From Amblyomma americanum (taxonomy: Eukaryota; Arthropoda; Arachnida; Ixodida; Ixodidae), in assembly GCF_052857255.1 (NCBI RefSeq), contig NC_135504.1, positions 138,074,621 through 138,138,620 on the forward strand: a stretch of DNA of 64,000 nt, written 5' to 3'. Under the pieces are notes generated by a model. The model did not search any database. It had not been told where the DNA came from and was given only the letters and a program-made list of their open reading frames with translations. Shown piece by piece: positions 1 to 10,429 of the stretch (its first letter is position 1; every line of letters starts with the position of its first letter). Position numbers and translations under genes: made by a program.

Positions 1-712
1 CAGAAGTTCTACGGCTATCTCTATCGTCTACGCGGTATAAGAAGGCAATCGCGAAGTGATCTGCCACTGCTGTATCATATGCCCCAGCCAAATAACTAGG
101 TGGCACGAAATTGCATATCACATGGTCGAGGCAGGTCGAGCTGGAACCTGCGATTCGGGTCGGAGTAGAGATAAGATTCGTAAATCCATATGAAAATAAC
201 AGGTCAGTGTATTCGCTGTGGTTGGCACCTAAAGTATCAATATTAGTATCGCCGACGATGATTGCTTTTTTGTTCTTATCGGTTACGTGTATAAAAACAG
301 ATTCAAGATCATTCACAAACTTACTACGATCTGCGTGGGGGGCTCTATAAACAACACCAACCATGACACCCTCAAGTTCAACAAATATAAATTCCGAACT
401 GCTACTGACGGATGCGTTAAGAAACGGATAGTCGCAGTGTACAAGGGTCTTTTTAATGTACAAACCTACCCCTCCTCCTCGATTGTTCGAAATGTGGGGA
501 CGGGACAGAAATACATAATTGGGAATGTTATAGCTTTCACCGGGCATCAGCCAGGTTTCTGTAATGGCTATAACATCGTAAAGAAAGCTGTGCTCTGCTA
601 GAAACGTACAAAGGCCGTCAAAATTTCTAGCTATGCTCCTTACATTGCAATGCAGTATGGTGCGTGATTCATTTAATGTGAGAAATTTATGAGTGATTCG
701 TACAGTCAGCAT
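1..712 (-). CDS. LINE-A ORF2, endonuclease part (partial, runs off window)
   Basis: This frame encodes the N-terminal AP-endonuclease-like domain of a CR1/Jockey-superfamily LINE ORF2, which nicks target DNA for target-primed reverse transcription. Reading from the ATG at 712 there is no stop to the window edge, about 237 codons. Endonuclease landmarks in order are LHCNVRSI, AITETWL, RGGGVGLYIKK, VVYRAP, VGDTNIDTL, CLDHVI and VADHFAIAF. The asparagine, glutamate and aspartate/histidine positions expected of the fold are present. The ATG lies about 11 bases after the stop of ORF1, the spacing usual for a LINE ORF1-ORF2 pair. The RT domain would lie beyond position 1. Together with the nearly intact ORF1 this suggests a relatively young copy. 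Confidence 0.8.
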   Translation of the reverse strand, partial: MLTVRITHKFLTLNESRTILHCNVRSIARNFDGLCTFLAEHSFLYDVIAITETWLMPGESYNIPNYVFLSRPHISNNRGGGVGLYIKKTLVHCDYPFLNASVSSSSEFIFVELEGVMVGVVYRAPHADRSKFVNDLESVFIHVTDKNKKAIIVGDTNIDTLGANHSEYTDLLFSYGFTNLISTPTRIAGSSSTCLDHVICNFVPPSYLAGAYDTAVADHFAIAFLYRVDDRDSRRTS

Positions 713-722
713 TTTGAATGAA

Positions 723-1519
723 CTAGACTATAAGGCCGAGGTCGGCCTCTGTAGAAATTCGGATCACGTCCGAGTTGTCTGCTTTTCGCGCCAAAATCCG
801 GCCACGAGATACCCATGCATACTTCCAGTTGTGAAGTTTCTTCGCCGCTATAGCCCTAGCAAGCAACACTTTATACTCTGGGCAAAGATGTTCGTTTACG
901 AACACGGATGTTGATCCAGAAATGCCAAGGTCCGATGTGATTAAGCGAGTTTTTTTTTTGCCGATTCGAGCAGTTTATCACGGGCATCACTTGACCTGAA
1001 CTTAACGATGATATTTGATTTGTTCCTGTCTTTTGTTGGCACTCGATGCACGAGGTCAATATCGTTCACCGTTATTTCCGCTCCCACCTTCGTGGCAAGA
1101 GCGGAGACAATGCCTGTCAGTGACTCGCTGTCAGTAGTAGGGATGCCTTTTAACTCAAGGTTATTTCTGCGACTGTACTGCTGAAGTTCAGTTAGCTCTG
1201 CTCTAGTACGCTGCAGCTGTTTCGAAAGTTCACTGTTTTCATGCTTTAGATACTTCTGCTCTTCCTTAAGCTCGCTTATCTCCCGACGAGCCTCGGCCAG
1301 TTCTTTCTTAAATTCTTCAAAACTTTCATTCATAAAATCGACTGATCCCCGCAGGGTGCCAAGCTCATGGTTCAGGTTACTTCCCAAGGCTTCCAACTTG
1401 CTGTTAAGCTTCACAAGAAAACTTCCAACTTCTTTCACAGTAGTTGGAGCCTTGTCGAATAGCTTTTCTCTCTTTTCTTTCGTGTTAGACGCGGTACCGG
1501 ACCCTTCATCATCACTCAT
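723..1519 (-). pseudogene. LINE-A ORF1 (coiled coil plus RNA-binding domain), one frameshift
   Basis: This is ORF1 of the same LINE as the endonuclease frame just downstream, a nucleic-acid-binding chaperone of the retrotransposition particle. From the ATG at 1519 a charged heptad-like coiled coil runs through the first half, then the RRM-like core with SRRNNLELKGIP, DIDLVHRVP and NIIVKFRSSDARDKL. The frame stops at an A10 run (950-959, T10 on the plus strand). The conserved C-terminal domain continues in another frame with FVNEHLCPEYKVLLARA, WKYAWV and GRILARKADNSDVIRI, ending at 723. One extra A in the run would join the two halves. A longer open frame begins 24 bases upstream at a TTG, but the ATG at 1519 is the sensible eukaryotic start. 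Confidence 0.8.
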
Positions 1520-2349
1520 TGCTTTAGGACGACCCAGGCACAAACTACAAAATGTATGTACAAGTAAAAAGTATTACAGACCTGTAATACGAAAAGTAGG
1601 ATGAGCGTCGGGCCGATGCGTTCGTGCCTGAATCGTCCTCAGCAATGCTTCGTCCAGGGTCAGGAGTTCAGCTTTTATACGCCCCGCTGCATCAGTGCGC
1701 CTCGGCTCCTTCCCACATCGCTGCCACAAACAGCCACGGCATCCTCAAGTCACCTTCTGGAGATATCTTGAGAATTAACATTAAGATATTCTTCGTCAGG
1801 ACACTCGAAATGTTACTGTTTCACTTGCGTGAAGAACTAGCGTCCTCCGAGTCCAGGACCCTCAGCAAGACGAGGAAGAGGAACAGGGAACACGCAGCGT
1901 GCGGCCTCGTACGGTGTAAGAAGGTACGAGAGGAAGAGAGCGGGCAGTGTTGCGAATCATCGGCTTCTGTGAACCCAAGTAACTGGACTTGAGAAGCCGT
2001 CTTCACCCGGTTTAGCGGAACTTAGGCCTGCCTTGTTCCTCCTGCAGTCTCCCACGGTGGGTGCCATGCCGGACACCACGAGCCACTCTACCCGCTCGGG
2101 GATCCTGTCGGCGCTGCAGGCCTTTCGTGCCTACCGTCGCGTTGCAGGGCATGCGGCTGGTTAAGGCGTTTGTTCCACCGTGCCCGAGTCACCGGACATG
2201 GGCGGCCGTCCCCCCTTCAGAGCATCTTTACTTGGAAAATTCCTGAACCACCGCAGCGGTGACACCGCACCTGGCATCGTGTGTGCTGTTGCGAGATTTG
2301 GCCTGCGGCGGTGCTTGGTTCCTCCGCATCTAAAGCCTCGGGCATAACC
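1520..2349. other. Unassigned; may include LINE-A 5' leader
   Basis: No convincing coding sequence. The part next to 1520 could be the 5' untranslated leader of LINE-A. I see no boundary, target-site duplication or second element here. Confidence 0.3.
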
Positions 2350-3180
2350 GACTGTCAGCCGCGTCGTCTACGCAGCATCCTTCCTCCGGCTGATTAAGTC
2401 TGACATCAAGATCCTCGACGTCATAATCAGAATATAACAAGAAGGGCCTGGGCCTCCCTATTACGATAACGACAGACCGGCTCTTACGGCTGAGCGTCCA
2501 CAACATGATAGATGAGCTGATTGAAGCACACTTCACGGCACGACTCTGAATACTTCGACTGGCATACGAGTCCTCAACGACTTACACATTAAATGCCCCC
2601 GCCAGCTAGACACCAAAAACGAGGTCCCAGGCTCATCGAGAGGAAAATTCAAGGCAACTCCACTACAGAGGATTATGCACACAGATTTTCACCAAGCAAT
2701 ACAATAGCACGAGCCGAAGCTCTGAAAAGGCACTAGGCGGGCGCGACGGCGTGTTCTACGTCGATGCTGCGGATCCCGAGCAGGGAATGACAATAGTCGC
2801 GGTAGTGCACCAAAATCAAACAGTGTAGGTACTGATACTGGCTAGCCATTACGCAGTGGCTGCGGAAGAAGCAGCGATTGTCCTAGCTTCAACACCCACT
2901 ACCTAACAATACATTCTTACAGATTCACAGACAGAGTATCGCAATCAACTAAGGGGCCGGATACCACCGCTGGCAGCTAAAATCCTGCAGGATAGCTATA
3001 TCCATGGCCACCAACCCACACATAAGCTCTTAATATGGGTACCTGGTCACCGGGGCATCCCAGAGAACAAGAGCGCACATGCCTAAGCCCAAGAATTTCT
3101 ATCCCAGGCACCGAATACGGATGTTGTGGAACCCCCTACCCCACACTAACTTAGTGCGATATATTTCAGCATTTGAGACT
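2350..3180 (+). pseudogene. I-type LINE remnant: RT thumb and RNase H domain
   Basis: Degenerate ORF2 of an RNase H-bearing LINE of the I group. Across shifting frames it reads a thumb-region segment (TTDRLLRLSVHNMIDELIEA near 2460-2525), then the RNase H domain from about 2745. RNase H signatures are FYVDAADPEQG (first catalytic aspartate), AVAAEEAAIVLAST (catalytic glutamate), ILTDSQTEYRNQLRG (second aspartate) and LLIWVPGHRGIPENKSAHA. Stops and frameshifts separate these blocks, so it is not functional. It is a different copy from the I-type pieces near 4 kb, 7.6 kb and 52-58 kb. Confidence 0.7.
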
Positions 3181-3899
3181 ATCCCAGCGTGTCTACCCTG
3201 GGCCGGCTACAATACAGAAGCAAATAGTAACCGGTATTAAACAGCATAGGGGAGAGTTTATTTTTTTAATTTCTGGCGTTCAGAAATGCGAGTAGGATAA
3301 TTATTTGAAAGATAATTTATTAAAAAGCGGAAGAAAAGATAACCACCTGCCGCCGGTGGGATCCGATACGACGAGCTCTGAAGACACTAGATAAAGGGGA
3401 GGAATTACACGTCCACAAGCCACAGACCAACGCTTTCAAAAACCCACGAAGACTACACGCAGCAGATCCGCAGCAATTTGACTCGCATTGCAAATTCAGC
3501 GCTGAGAAGGCAGACCTATTCGCGAACTAGCCATTCCATGCGGCAGCTTGCGGCGCAGGAAAGAAACGAAGAATGGGGGTCTGATAGCAGGCGCTCCTCG
3601 CCAGTGTAATGAAACACGTTAGCTTAACGCTCATAGAACCGCAAACAATGAAAAAAAAGTGAACGGGAAACCAAATCTGCACGGTTGTGTGTCAACGCAG
3701 TGACACATCGTTTCATGAACTTCGTGCTCTCACGATCGGCGCCGGGGGATAGGACGTTTTGAGATTCTTCCCGGATCTCGAAAAAAAATCAAAGCAAGAG
3801 TACTAATTTCTCCAGTTCTGGTGTCCCGAGTTCGTCTTTCAAGTATCTTATATATCTAATATATGTTCCTTAGGTTACTAAGGTGCGAAACTCCCGCCT
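3181..3899. other. Unassigned intergenic sequence
   Basis: No recognisable frame, repeat or RNA gene. It lies between two I-type LINE remnants in opposite orientation, so it may be diverged LINE sequence that I cannot read. Confidence 0.3.
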
Positions 3900-4405
3900 A
3901 GCTGTTGTGCTGGTAAAGAGAGATAGAAAGTAAGCTTTATTTATGTAAAGTAATAACGCCGGTGGTTCGCCGGTGGGAAACCATTAGCGAATACGGCACT
4001 CCAAGCGTGACCAATCAGCTGGCTCTGAAGGGGAAGCTCTGCGTGAGCCCGATTCGACTATCACTGCTCATTGGTGAGTTCTAGCAAACTCTGCGCTTTA
4101 CGTTGCTCTGGGAGGTTCAAAACCATGTGGAGGATGTCTTAAATCTCTCCGCATGTCGGGCATGCCGTTGTTGGGTATAGCGCAGGCCAAATCTTATGGG
4201 GTCGAGCTAAGCTTGGTAGTGTGCGGGCTTTCATGTTTCGCATATAGTTGCTTCCTGACGAGTGAGGTCCTTGTAGGGGGCTGCGTATTTCCTGCGACTA
4301 TGATTTGACCGTATGTTAGTGGAGACGAAGGTTCAGAGGTGAAAAGCGACGGGGCTCGCAGTGCATGGCCTCGAGATATCCTGTCAGCCGCCTCATTGCC
4401 ATTTA
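3900..4405 (-). pseudogene. I-type LINE remnant: end of RNase H and 3' end
   Basis: On the minus strand this reads the end of an RNase H domain (GNEAADRISRGHALRAP, about 4400-4350) and the degenerate C-terminal region typical of tick I-type LINEs, including a cysteine-rich stretch (MPDMRR... near 4160). Frames are broken. Together with 5690-5890, which carries the first half of an RNase H domain in the same orientation, it appears to be one I-type copy interrupted by the CR1/Jockey LINE at 4411-5690. The middle of the domain is missing, so the insertion was accompanied by loss of sequence or the two pieces come from different copies. Confidence 0.6.
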
Positions 4406-4410
4406 TACCT

Positions 4411-5690
4411 CATCATCATCATCATCATTTATTATACCCTTAAAGGCCTCTGTTGAGGCATTACATAAGGGGGGGGGGGGACAAAGCAAATGCAACTAAG
4501 AATAATACGTTAATACAACAAAACATAATGCAATACAATAAAATGAAAAACGATACATCACAATACAACGTTGGTCAATAATGAAGGGCACAAGGCTGAA
4601 TTAGGCGGTAACAACTACAACAACAACAAGAAAAATAATAAGTTAACTGGGTGAAGTTTGAGAAGTGTCTTTTATTCAGTACAGTGATTAATTAATGCCT
4701 GTCGAAATTTAGTAGCGTCGCGCTCGTTAACAATGTAGTCGGGTAGCAGGTTCCAATTTTCTATTGCAGTTGGAAGAAAAGATTTATTAAATGCCAAGGT
4801 CGATCCCTGTATACGTTGAATGCTGAGGAGGTTAAACAGGCGGCGCGATGTTCTGATGGGAGCTAGTAATAATGTGTCACGAAGATCAGGAAAATTGTAA
4901 TATAACTTATGAAAGAGGCAAAGTCGTGCGATTTTCCGTCGGAGCTCTAGTGGCGGGATGTTAAGTGAAGATTTAATACTGGTGATACTGCTGTGTCTAT
5001 TGTAATTTGAGGATATAAAACGGGCTGCTCTGTTTTGAACGGCTTCTAAGGTGTTAATTAAGTATGCTTGGTGAGGATTCCATATAGCCGCTGCATAATC
5101 AAGTATGGTACGGGTGAATGTTTCGTATGCTAATTTTCGAACAGAAGGAGCGGCTAGGTACAGGGATCTTCGGATGAGGCCAAGTGATTTTGATGCTCTA
5201 GATGCTAGATATAAGATGTGTTCCGACCAGGTTAATTTGCTGGAGATGGTGATTCCAAGGTACCGATATGATTGGACTTGGGTTACCGTGTTTGACAGGA
5301 GTGAATATGCAGATCTGATGTTGGAACGTTTTCGCGATACTTGCATGAATTGGCACTTTGAGACATTCAGCTGCATAAGCCAGTCGGAACACCACCGTTC
5401 TATTATGTGTAAGTCGTTCTGAAGCGATAGTTGATCACTGTTAGTGACAATGCGACGATAAAGGATGCAATCATCCGCAAAAAGCCGAATAGTGGATGAA
5501 ACACCGGAAGGAAGGTCATTAATGAAGATTAGAAAAAGAAGTGGGCCAAGAACGGAACCTTGGGGAACGCCAGAGATAACGTTAGTAGTGCCTGAAGGAT
5601 GATTGTCGATTACTGTGTATTGGGAGCGACCTGTTAAAAAGCAATGTATCCATGATAAAACGAGTGGGCTGCGATCCAAAGAATACTGTA
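4411..5690 (-). mobile_element. LINE-B, 5'-truncated CR1/Jockey-type LINE
   Basis: A 5'-truncated LINE copy on the minus strand with an open RT C-terminal frame (4672-5679), about 240 bases of 3' untranslated sequence and a short (ATG)n tail at 4411-4432 (CAT repeats on the plus strand). Truncation within the RT and a microsatellite tail are the usual result of target-primed reverse transcription. It lies in the RNase H region of an I-type LINE remnant. I could not identify a target-site duplication. Confidence 0.7.
4672..5679 (-). CDS. LINE-B reverse transcriptase, C-terminal part (truncated ORF2)
   Basis: An uninterrupted 335-codon frame holding the palm and thumb of a LINE reverse transcriptase. 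SGVPQGSVLGPLLFLIFIND (residues 36-55) is RT motif 4, RLFADDC (65-71) carries the catalytic aspartate pair, and YRYLGITISSKLTW (about 137-150) is RT motif 7. The thumb and C-terminal tail typical of CR1/Jockey ORF2 follow (LDYAAAIWNPH, SFLPTAIENWNLLP). The endonuclease and N-terminal RT are missing and the first codon is TTG, not ATG, so this is a truncated fragment. The lack of stops indicates a fairly recent insertion. Confidence 0.8.
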   Translation of the reverse strand: MDRSPLVLSWIHCFLTGRSQYTVIDNHPSGTTNVISGVPQGSVLGPLLFLIFINDLPSGVSSTIRLFADDCILYRRIVTNSDQLSLQNDLHIIERWCSDWLMQLNVSKCQFMQVSRKRSNIRSAYSLLSNTVTQVQSYRYLGITISSKLTWSEHILYLASRASKSLGLIRRSLYLAAPSVRKLAYETFTRTILDYAAAIWNPHQAYLINTLEAVQNRAARFISSNYNRHSSITSIKSSLNIPPLELRRKIARLCLFHKLYYNFPDLRDTLLLAPIRTSRRLFNLLSIQRIQGSTLAFNKSFLPTAIENWNLLPDYIVNERDATKFRQALINHCTE

Positions 5691-5890
5691 ACGGGTGTGT
5701 GCAGCGGGAGTGTGACTGCTCACCTTTCAGGCTTGCTGCGAGTCGGTCATGATTGTAGTCATTTGCTCGGTAATGTGAGCGTGCTTGGTGGCAAGCGCGA
5801 TTGCGATTTCCTCAGCGTCCGCTATGCTGCTTCGGATTTATACCATGGCGTCGGCTGTCTCCTACCCGAGGTTCGTTGTGATGGTCGCTA
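5690..5890 (-). pseudogene. I-type LINE remnant: first half of RNase H
   Basis: Minus-strand sequence just upstream of LINE-B reads an RNase H segment: YADAEEIAIALATKHAHI with the catalytic glutamate context, then TTIMTDSQQA with the second aspartate. It then decays. Orientation and domain order fit the I-type piece at 3900-4405 on the other side of LINE-B. Confidence 0.55.
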
Positions 5891-7419
5891 CCGCAGCCGC
5901 CCGCAGCCGCCCGCCCGACAGCTGGCGCCAGTGAAAGAATATTTGTTTTGCCTCGGCGTTGCTATCACAACGTCGGCTCGCATAAGCAGCTGCAACAGTT
6001 GGGCTCAGAGCGCATTTCAAGCTCGTGCTATCATGTTAAAACTATCACTGAATGCGTGTAGGGGAGCAATCGATGATTGTCGGCCTATTTCAACGCATCT
6101 TTCCTCAACGGGCCAGGGGCACTGTGTTTAATACTGGATCGCAGGCGTTATGGCGGAAGTGTCTGTTGCGCAATCATTCGCCTATTCGGCGCCGCTCCCT
6201 GGACCGTAAATTTACGCACTTGAAGTATGAACCTCGTATTTTTATTCCATGGACTGCGAGGAAGCGACGGCCCGCCGACACGGCAACTGTTACACAAGTG
6301 CCTCTATTCCGAATAAGGTTCGCGAAGGGCGCACGCGGGCCTAGGAGCCAAATCCACACACTCAGCGGCGGGTAAGCAGACACGCGTGCTGGAAGGTATG
6401 CATGGCTCGCTCGCATGGAGGTGGCACGCTGGCATGGGGGAGCTCCTTCTAGACTTGATGTGCGCCCACATGGATCATCCACATGCACAGGAGTTTCAGT
6501 ATTCATAGCCAGGCGCACTAGGTGTTGAAACCTACTAAGCACTGAATAATAAGCCTCACAGGCTCAACAGCGAGTTAGCGGAGAGGACTGTCAGGAATTG
6601 CTTTCAGTAGGTTAGCACGCTGTTGTAATGAGGCACTGATGTTTCAGTGTCCCCGTAATAGGGGCATTCTGTACATACTAGTGAGCCTGCATCCAACACA
6701 CACCTCTAGACATTGCTTCCTGCACTAGTCTCACTTTGTTAGTTTACTCCTCAATAAGGCTTAGTAGGAAACAGCAGCAAGTGTGTCAATGCTTCAGTTG
6801 TGCAGAATAATAAAGTGGCACTATCACTTATAAACAGGACATACGGACCAAGCAGCATAACTCACGCATGCCTTATTGCTTGCTCTACAGTGGAGCTTTC
6901 ATCAAATGCAAAAAATCACGCACTTAGACAAGATCATTAAAATAGCTATTGGATTCTATGTACCCACACTGTATTTGCACCACAACTGGAGCGGCACTTC
7001 ATGCCTTATGCCTTGGCTTCCAGTTGGCGTATATGTGAATTTTATGTTTGTGTTTTCAATTTTGAGAGTAGTGTTCTTCTGCCTCGACCACAGCATCGTT
7101 ATAAAGAGCTTGCACTGAGAAAGAATAGTCACATAGACAGTATGTATTTAGTATGTTAATTCTAATCCACATAAAATGACATAACAGTACTCACATCAAA
7201 CAGTTGTGTCGAAATCATCGTCGTCTTAGCTTTCGTCAGGAAGAGAACAGTGCCGTTCAGTGCCAATGATGCATCAAACACTAGACTAGTCGAATAAATA
7301 AACGACACTGGTGTTCGTACTAAGTGAAAAGTGGTATTTATTGTTGAAAAAGGACACTGCCGCCTTACGGAGGAAGAGGAGGAGGGCGTACGCTTGATTT
7401 TCGTCGACAAGAGTAGCAG
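5891..7419. other. Unassigned; no gene seen
   Basis: Frames of 80-160 codons occur but none resembles a protein I know. 5896-5924 is a short GCAGCCGCCC-type repeat. A minus-strand tail of the I-type fragment next door may extend to about 7300, but coding resemblance ends near 7420. Confidence 0.3.
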
Positions 7420-7830
7420 ATAGTGTGGGGTACAGCCCCATCAAGTGGCCATGAGCCCATGGCGCTCGGCAACTTCTAGGGCTCTTGTCTTAACCCAGAT
7501 CTCTGTGTCCTTGTCGCAAATGAGTAATGCGGCCTCCCACTAGTCCGGATTCGAGAGCTGCAAACATCGAGGATGGGAGTACCGACGGCAAGCCCACAGT
7601 ATGTGGGATAGAGTGACATGTTGGCCACATAGTGTTCGTTTAGATTTACCTCCACGCAAACACTTGGGGTTTGGTGAGAGAAATATCTTCGGGGGATATA
7701 GAAGTCTACCTAAGCGTGAGTGCATGGTGATATGAAAGATAACCACGCAATCTCTCGCCGTTCACAGTACGGGCGATACCACATTTCGGTCGACGAATCT
7801 TCGGGCACGATCCTGGGCCGCATTATGGAA
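7420..7830 (-). pseudogene. I-type LINE remnant: C-terminal zinc-finger tail
   Basis: Broken minus-strand coding sequence matching the C-terminal end of tick I-type LINE ORF2, after the RNase H domain. It reads LCGQHVTLSHILWACRRY, a cysteine/histidine motif, followed by the block WEAALLICDKDTEIW and RALEVAERHGL. It carries stops and at least one frame change. Only the last ~130 codons of the element survive. Confidence 0.6.
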
Positions 7831-8223
7831 CTCGCTATTTCAACCATTTTCTAACCATTACTTCACATGAATCACAAACATTCACTTGCAAAGCGTTATC
7901 GCCCTTATAAGAGCCCAGAGTAGAAAATGCACTACAAATGGGCCCTTCTGAATGTATTAATAAATAAATGAAAATCCCCACCAGCACTGTCCACACAAGT
8001 TCGTGAATATCAAAGCACAGTGAAAACTCAACTGAATGGATCAGAGCACGTATAAAAGAACATTTTTCATGTGAATCCTCGCAGGTTATAAAGCACAATC
8101 AGCAACTCGTTTGAAAGCAGCCAGTTAAATATGTAAATAAGATATGAAATGTGGGTGGCATTGAAATGATACTGGCGTTCATAAAGCTGCATGAAGCTGT
8201 AGCAACCCACGGGGCCTGCACTA
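7831..8223. other. Unassigned
   Basis: No gene or repeat recognised. A stop codon at 8223-8225 bounds the open frame that leads into the collagen-like block. Confidence 0.3.
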
Positions 8224-10409
8224 GCGAAATGCCAAAAAGGACGAAGCATCCCCAGCACGCGCTCGTCAGAACGCTGCGGACCTTGGCCTAGACCGGACGC
8301 TACCGCCGCCGCTCCACACTATCTCATCTCCGGCAGCCCTCAATAAATGTGGCCGCTATCGCCCTACTGTGCGACCTCCACATTGTGGCTCTATTGGCGG
8401 CCCCGCTCCTCACGACAGCCCCAGCCCTCCAGGCGGGCTCGGCCCTCCCGGTGGCCTCGGCTCACCGGGTAGCCCCGGCCCTCCCACCGGCCCCAGCTCT
8501 CCCAGTGCACCCGAACCTCCTGGCATCCCCTACTATCCTAGTATCGTCGGCTCTCCCGGCGGCCTCGGCCCTCCAGGCTGCTCCGGCCCTCCCAGCAGCC
8601 CCTGCCCCTCACGGTGTCCTCTGCTCTCCCAGTGGGCTCGGCCCTTCCGGCGGCATCGGCTCACCGGGTGGCCCCGGCACTTCCAGCGGCCCCGGCTCTC
8701 CCAGTGCCCCCAATCTCCTGACATTCCCAACTCTCCCGATATCGTCGGTTCTCTCGGCGGCCGTGGCCCTCCAGGCTGCCCCAGCCCATCCAGCGGCCCC
8801 TGCCCTCCCGGTCTCCTCAGCTCTCCCAGCGGGCTCGCCCTCCCAGCGTCCCCGGCTCTCCCAGTGCCCCCGAATATCCTGGCATCCCCTGATCTCCCGG
8901 TATCTTCGCCTCTCCCAGCGGCCTCGGCCCTCCGGGCGTCCCCGGCCCTCCCAGTGGCTTCTGCCCTCCCGGTGTCCTCAGCTCTCCCAGCGGGCTTGGC
9001 CTTCCCGGCGGCCTCGGCTCACCGGGTGGCCCCGGCACTCCTAGTGCCCCCGGATCTCCTGGCATCCCCTGATCTACCGGTATCGTCGCCTCTCCCAGCG
9101 GCCTCGGCCCTCCAGGCGGCCCTGGCCCTCCCAGCGGCCACTGCCCTCCCGGTGTCCTCAGCTCTCCCAGCGGGCTTGGCCCTCCCGGCGGCCTCGGCTC
9201 ACCGGGTGGCCCCGGCCCTCCCAGCGGCCCCGGCTCTCCCAGTGCCTCGAATCTCCTGACATCCCCTACTCTCCCGGCATCGTCGGCTCTCCCGGCGGCC
9301 TCGGCCCTCCAGGCGACCCCAGCCCTCCCAACGGCCCCTGCCCTCCCGGTGTCTTCAGCTCTCCCAGCGGGCTCGGCCTTGCCGGCGTCCTCGGCTTACC
9401 GGGTGACCTCGGGTCTCCCAGCGGGCCTGGCTCTCCCAGTGCCCCAGAATCTCCTGGCATTCCCTACTCTCCCGGTATCGTCGGCTCTCACGACGGCCTC
9501 GGCCCTCCAGGCGGCCCCGGCCCTACCAGCGGCCCCTGCCCTCCCGGTGTCTTCAGCTCTCCCAGAGGGCTCGGCCCTGCCGGCGGCCTCGGCTTACCGG
9601 GTGGCCTCGCGTCTCCCAGCGGGCCTGGCTATCCCAGTGCCCCCGAATCTCCTGGCATTCCCTACTCTCCCGGTATCGTCGGCTCTCACGACGGCCTCGG
9701 CCCTCTAGGCGGCCCCGGCCATCCCAGCGGCCCCTGCTCTTCCGGTGTCCTCGGCTAACCAGGCGGCCCCGGCTTACCCGGCAGCCCCAGCTCTCCCAGT
9801 ACTTCAGGCTCTCCAGGCGCCTCTGGCTCTCTGGGCATCGCCTCACTCCCGGCTGCCCCCGCTCTCCCGGTGCCCCTGTCCAGTCCATCGCCCTCTGCTC
9901 CCCCAGTGCCACCAGCTCCCACGGCGGCCGAGACCCTTCCAACAGCCCCAGCCCTCCCAGCACCCCTGGCTCTTCCGGTACCCACGGCTTTCTCGGCGAC
10001 CCGGTCCTACCGGCGGCCTCTGCACACCCAGCGCCCCCAGCCATTCCGGTGCCACCGGTCCTCCCAGAGGCCTCGGCTCTCCCGGCTCTCCGGGCGCCCT
10101 CGGCTCTCCTGGTGCCGCGGTCATCCGGCCACCCTTTGGCATCCTGGCGACCCCGGCCATACTGGAGGCGTCGGCCCTACCGGAGGCCTTGGCCTTCCCG
10201 GCGGGCCATACCATGCCAGCGGCCCCGGCTTTCCCAGTACCCTCGGCTGCCCTGGTGGCCCCGGTCAGCTGGCCGGGCCCTTATATCCAGGCGACCCCGG
10301 CCCTCCCGGAGGGCTCGGCCCTCCCGGCGGCCCAGGCCCTCCCAGCGGCCTTGGCTCTCCTGGCGGCGTCGGCTCACCCGGCGGCCTCAGCCCCACAAAG
10401 CCTTCTTGA
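8224..10409 (+). pseudogene. Collagen-like Gly-X-Y repeat protein, frame broken
   Basis: A GC-rich block encoding collagen-like triplets. The plus strand gives runs such as GGLGPPGGLGSPGSPGPP near 8440, GSPGGLGPPGCSGPP near 8550 and GDPGPPGGLGPPGGPGPP near 10300. These are separated by stretches where other frames read Ala/Pro/Leu or Arg/Pro-rich sequence. C-ending Gly and Pro codons favour the plus strand, but the minus strand also reads degenerate collagen (GEPGPLGDPRSPGKP near 9440), so the strand is not certain. Glycines are often replaced by Ser, Cys or Tyr. A frame open from about 8226 leads into the block, and the last plus frame stops at 10407-10409. I see no signal peptide, NC1 domain or splice structure, so decay of a collagen-like gene or a low-complexity expansion is most likely. 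Confidence 0.5.
8613..9941 (+). repeat. Tandem repeat, about 198-bp unit (22 Gly-X-Y triplets)
   Basis: The phrase ggtgtcctcagctctcccag or a close variant recurs with starts at 8613, 8810, 8971, 9151, 9348, 9546 and 9744. Spacings are 197, 161, 180, 197, 198 and 198 bases. 198 and 180 are multiples of nine, as expected for collagen triplets, while 197 and 161 are one base short of such a multiple. The frame therefore shifts between units. Confidence 0.75.
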
Positions 10410-10429
10410 CAGCATAAGTCATGCTTAAG

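Noticed and set aside
8369..10428. Several overlapping frames of 120-296 codons on both strands, rich in Pro/Ala/Leu/Arg
   Set aside because: All are alternative readings of the same GC-rich collagen-like repeat. The mutual overlap on both strands follows from its composition, so I did not list them as separate genes.
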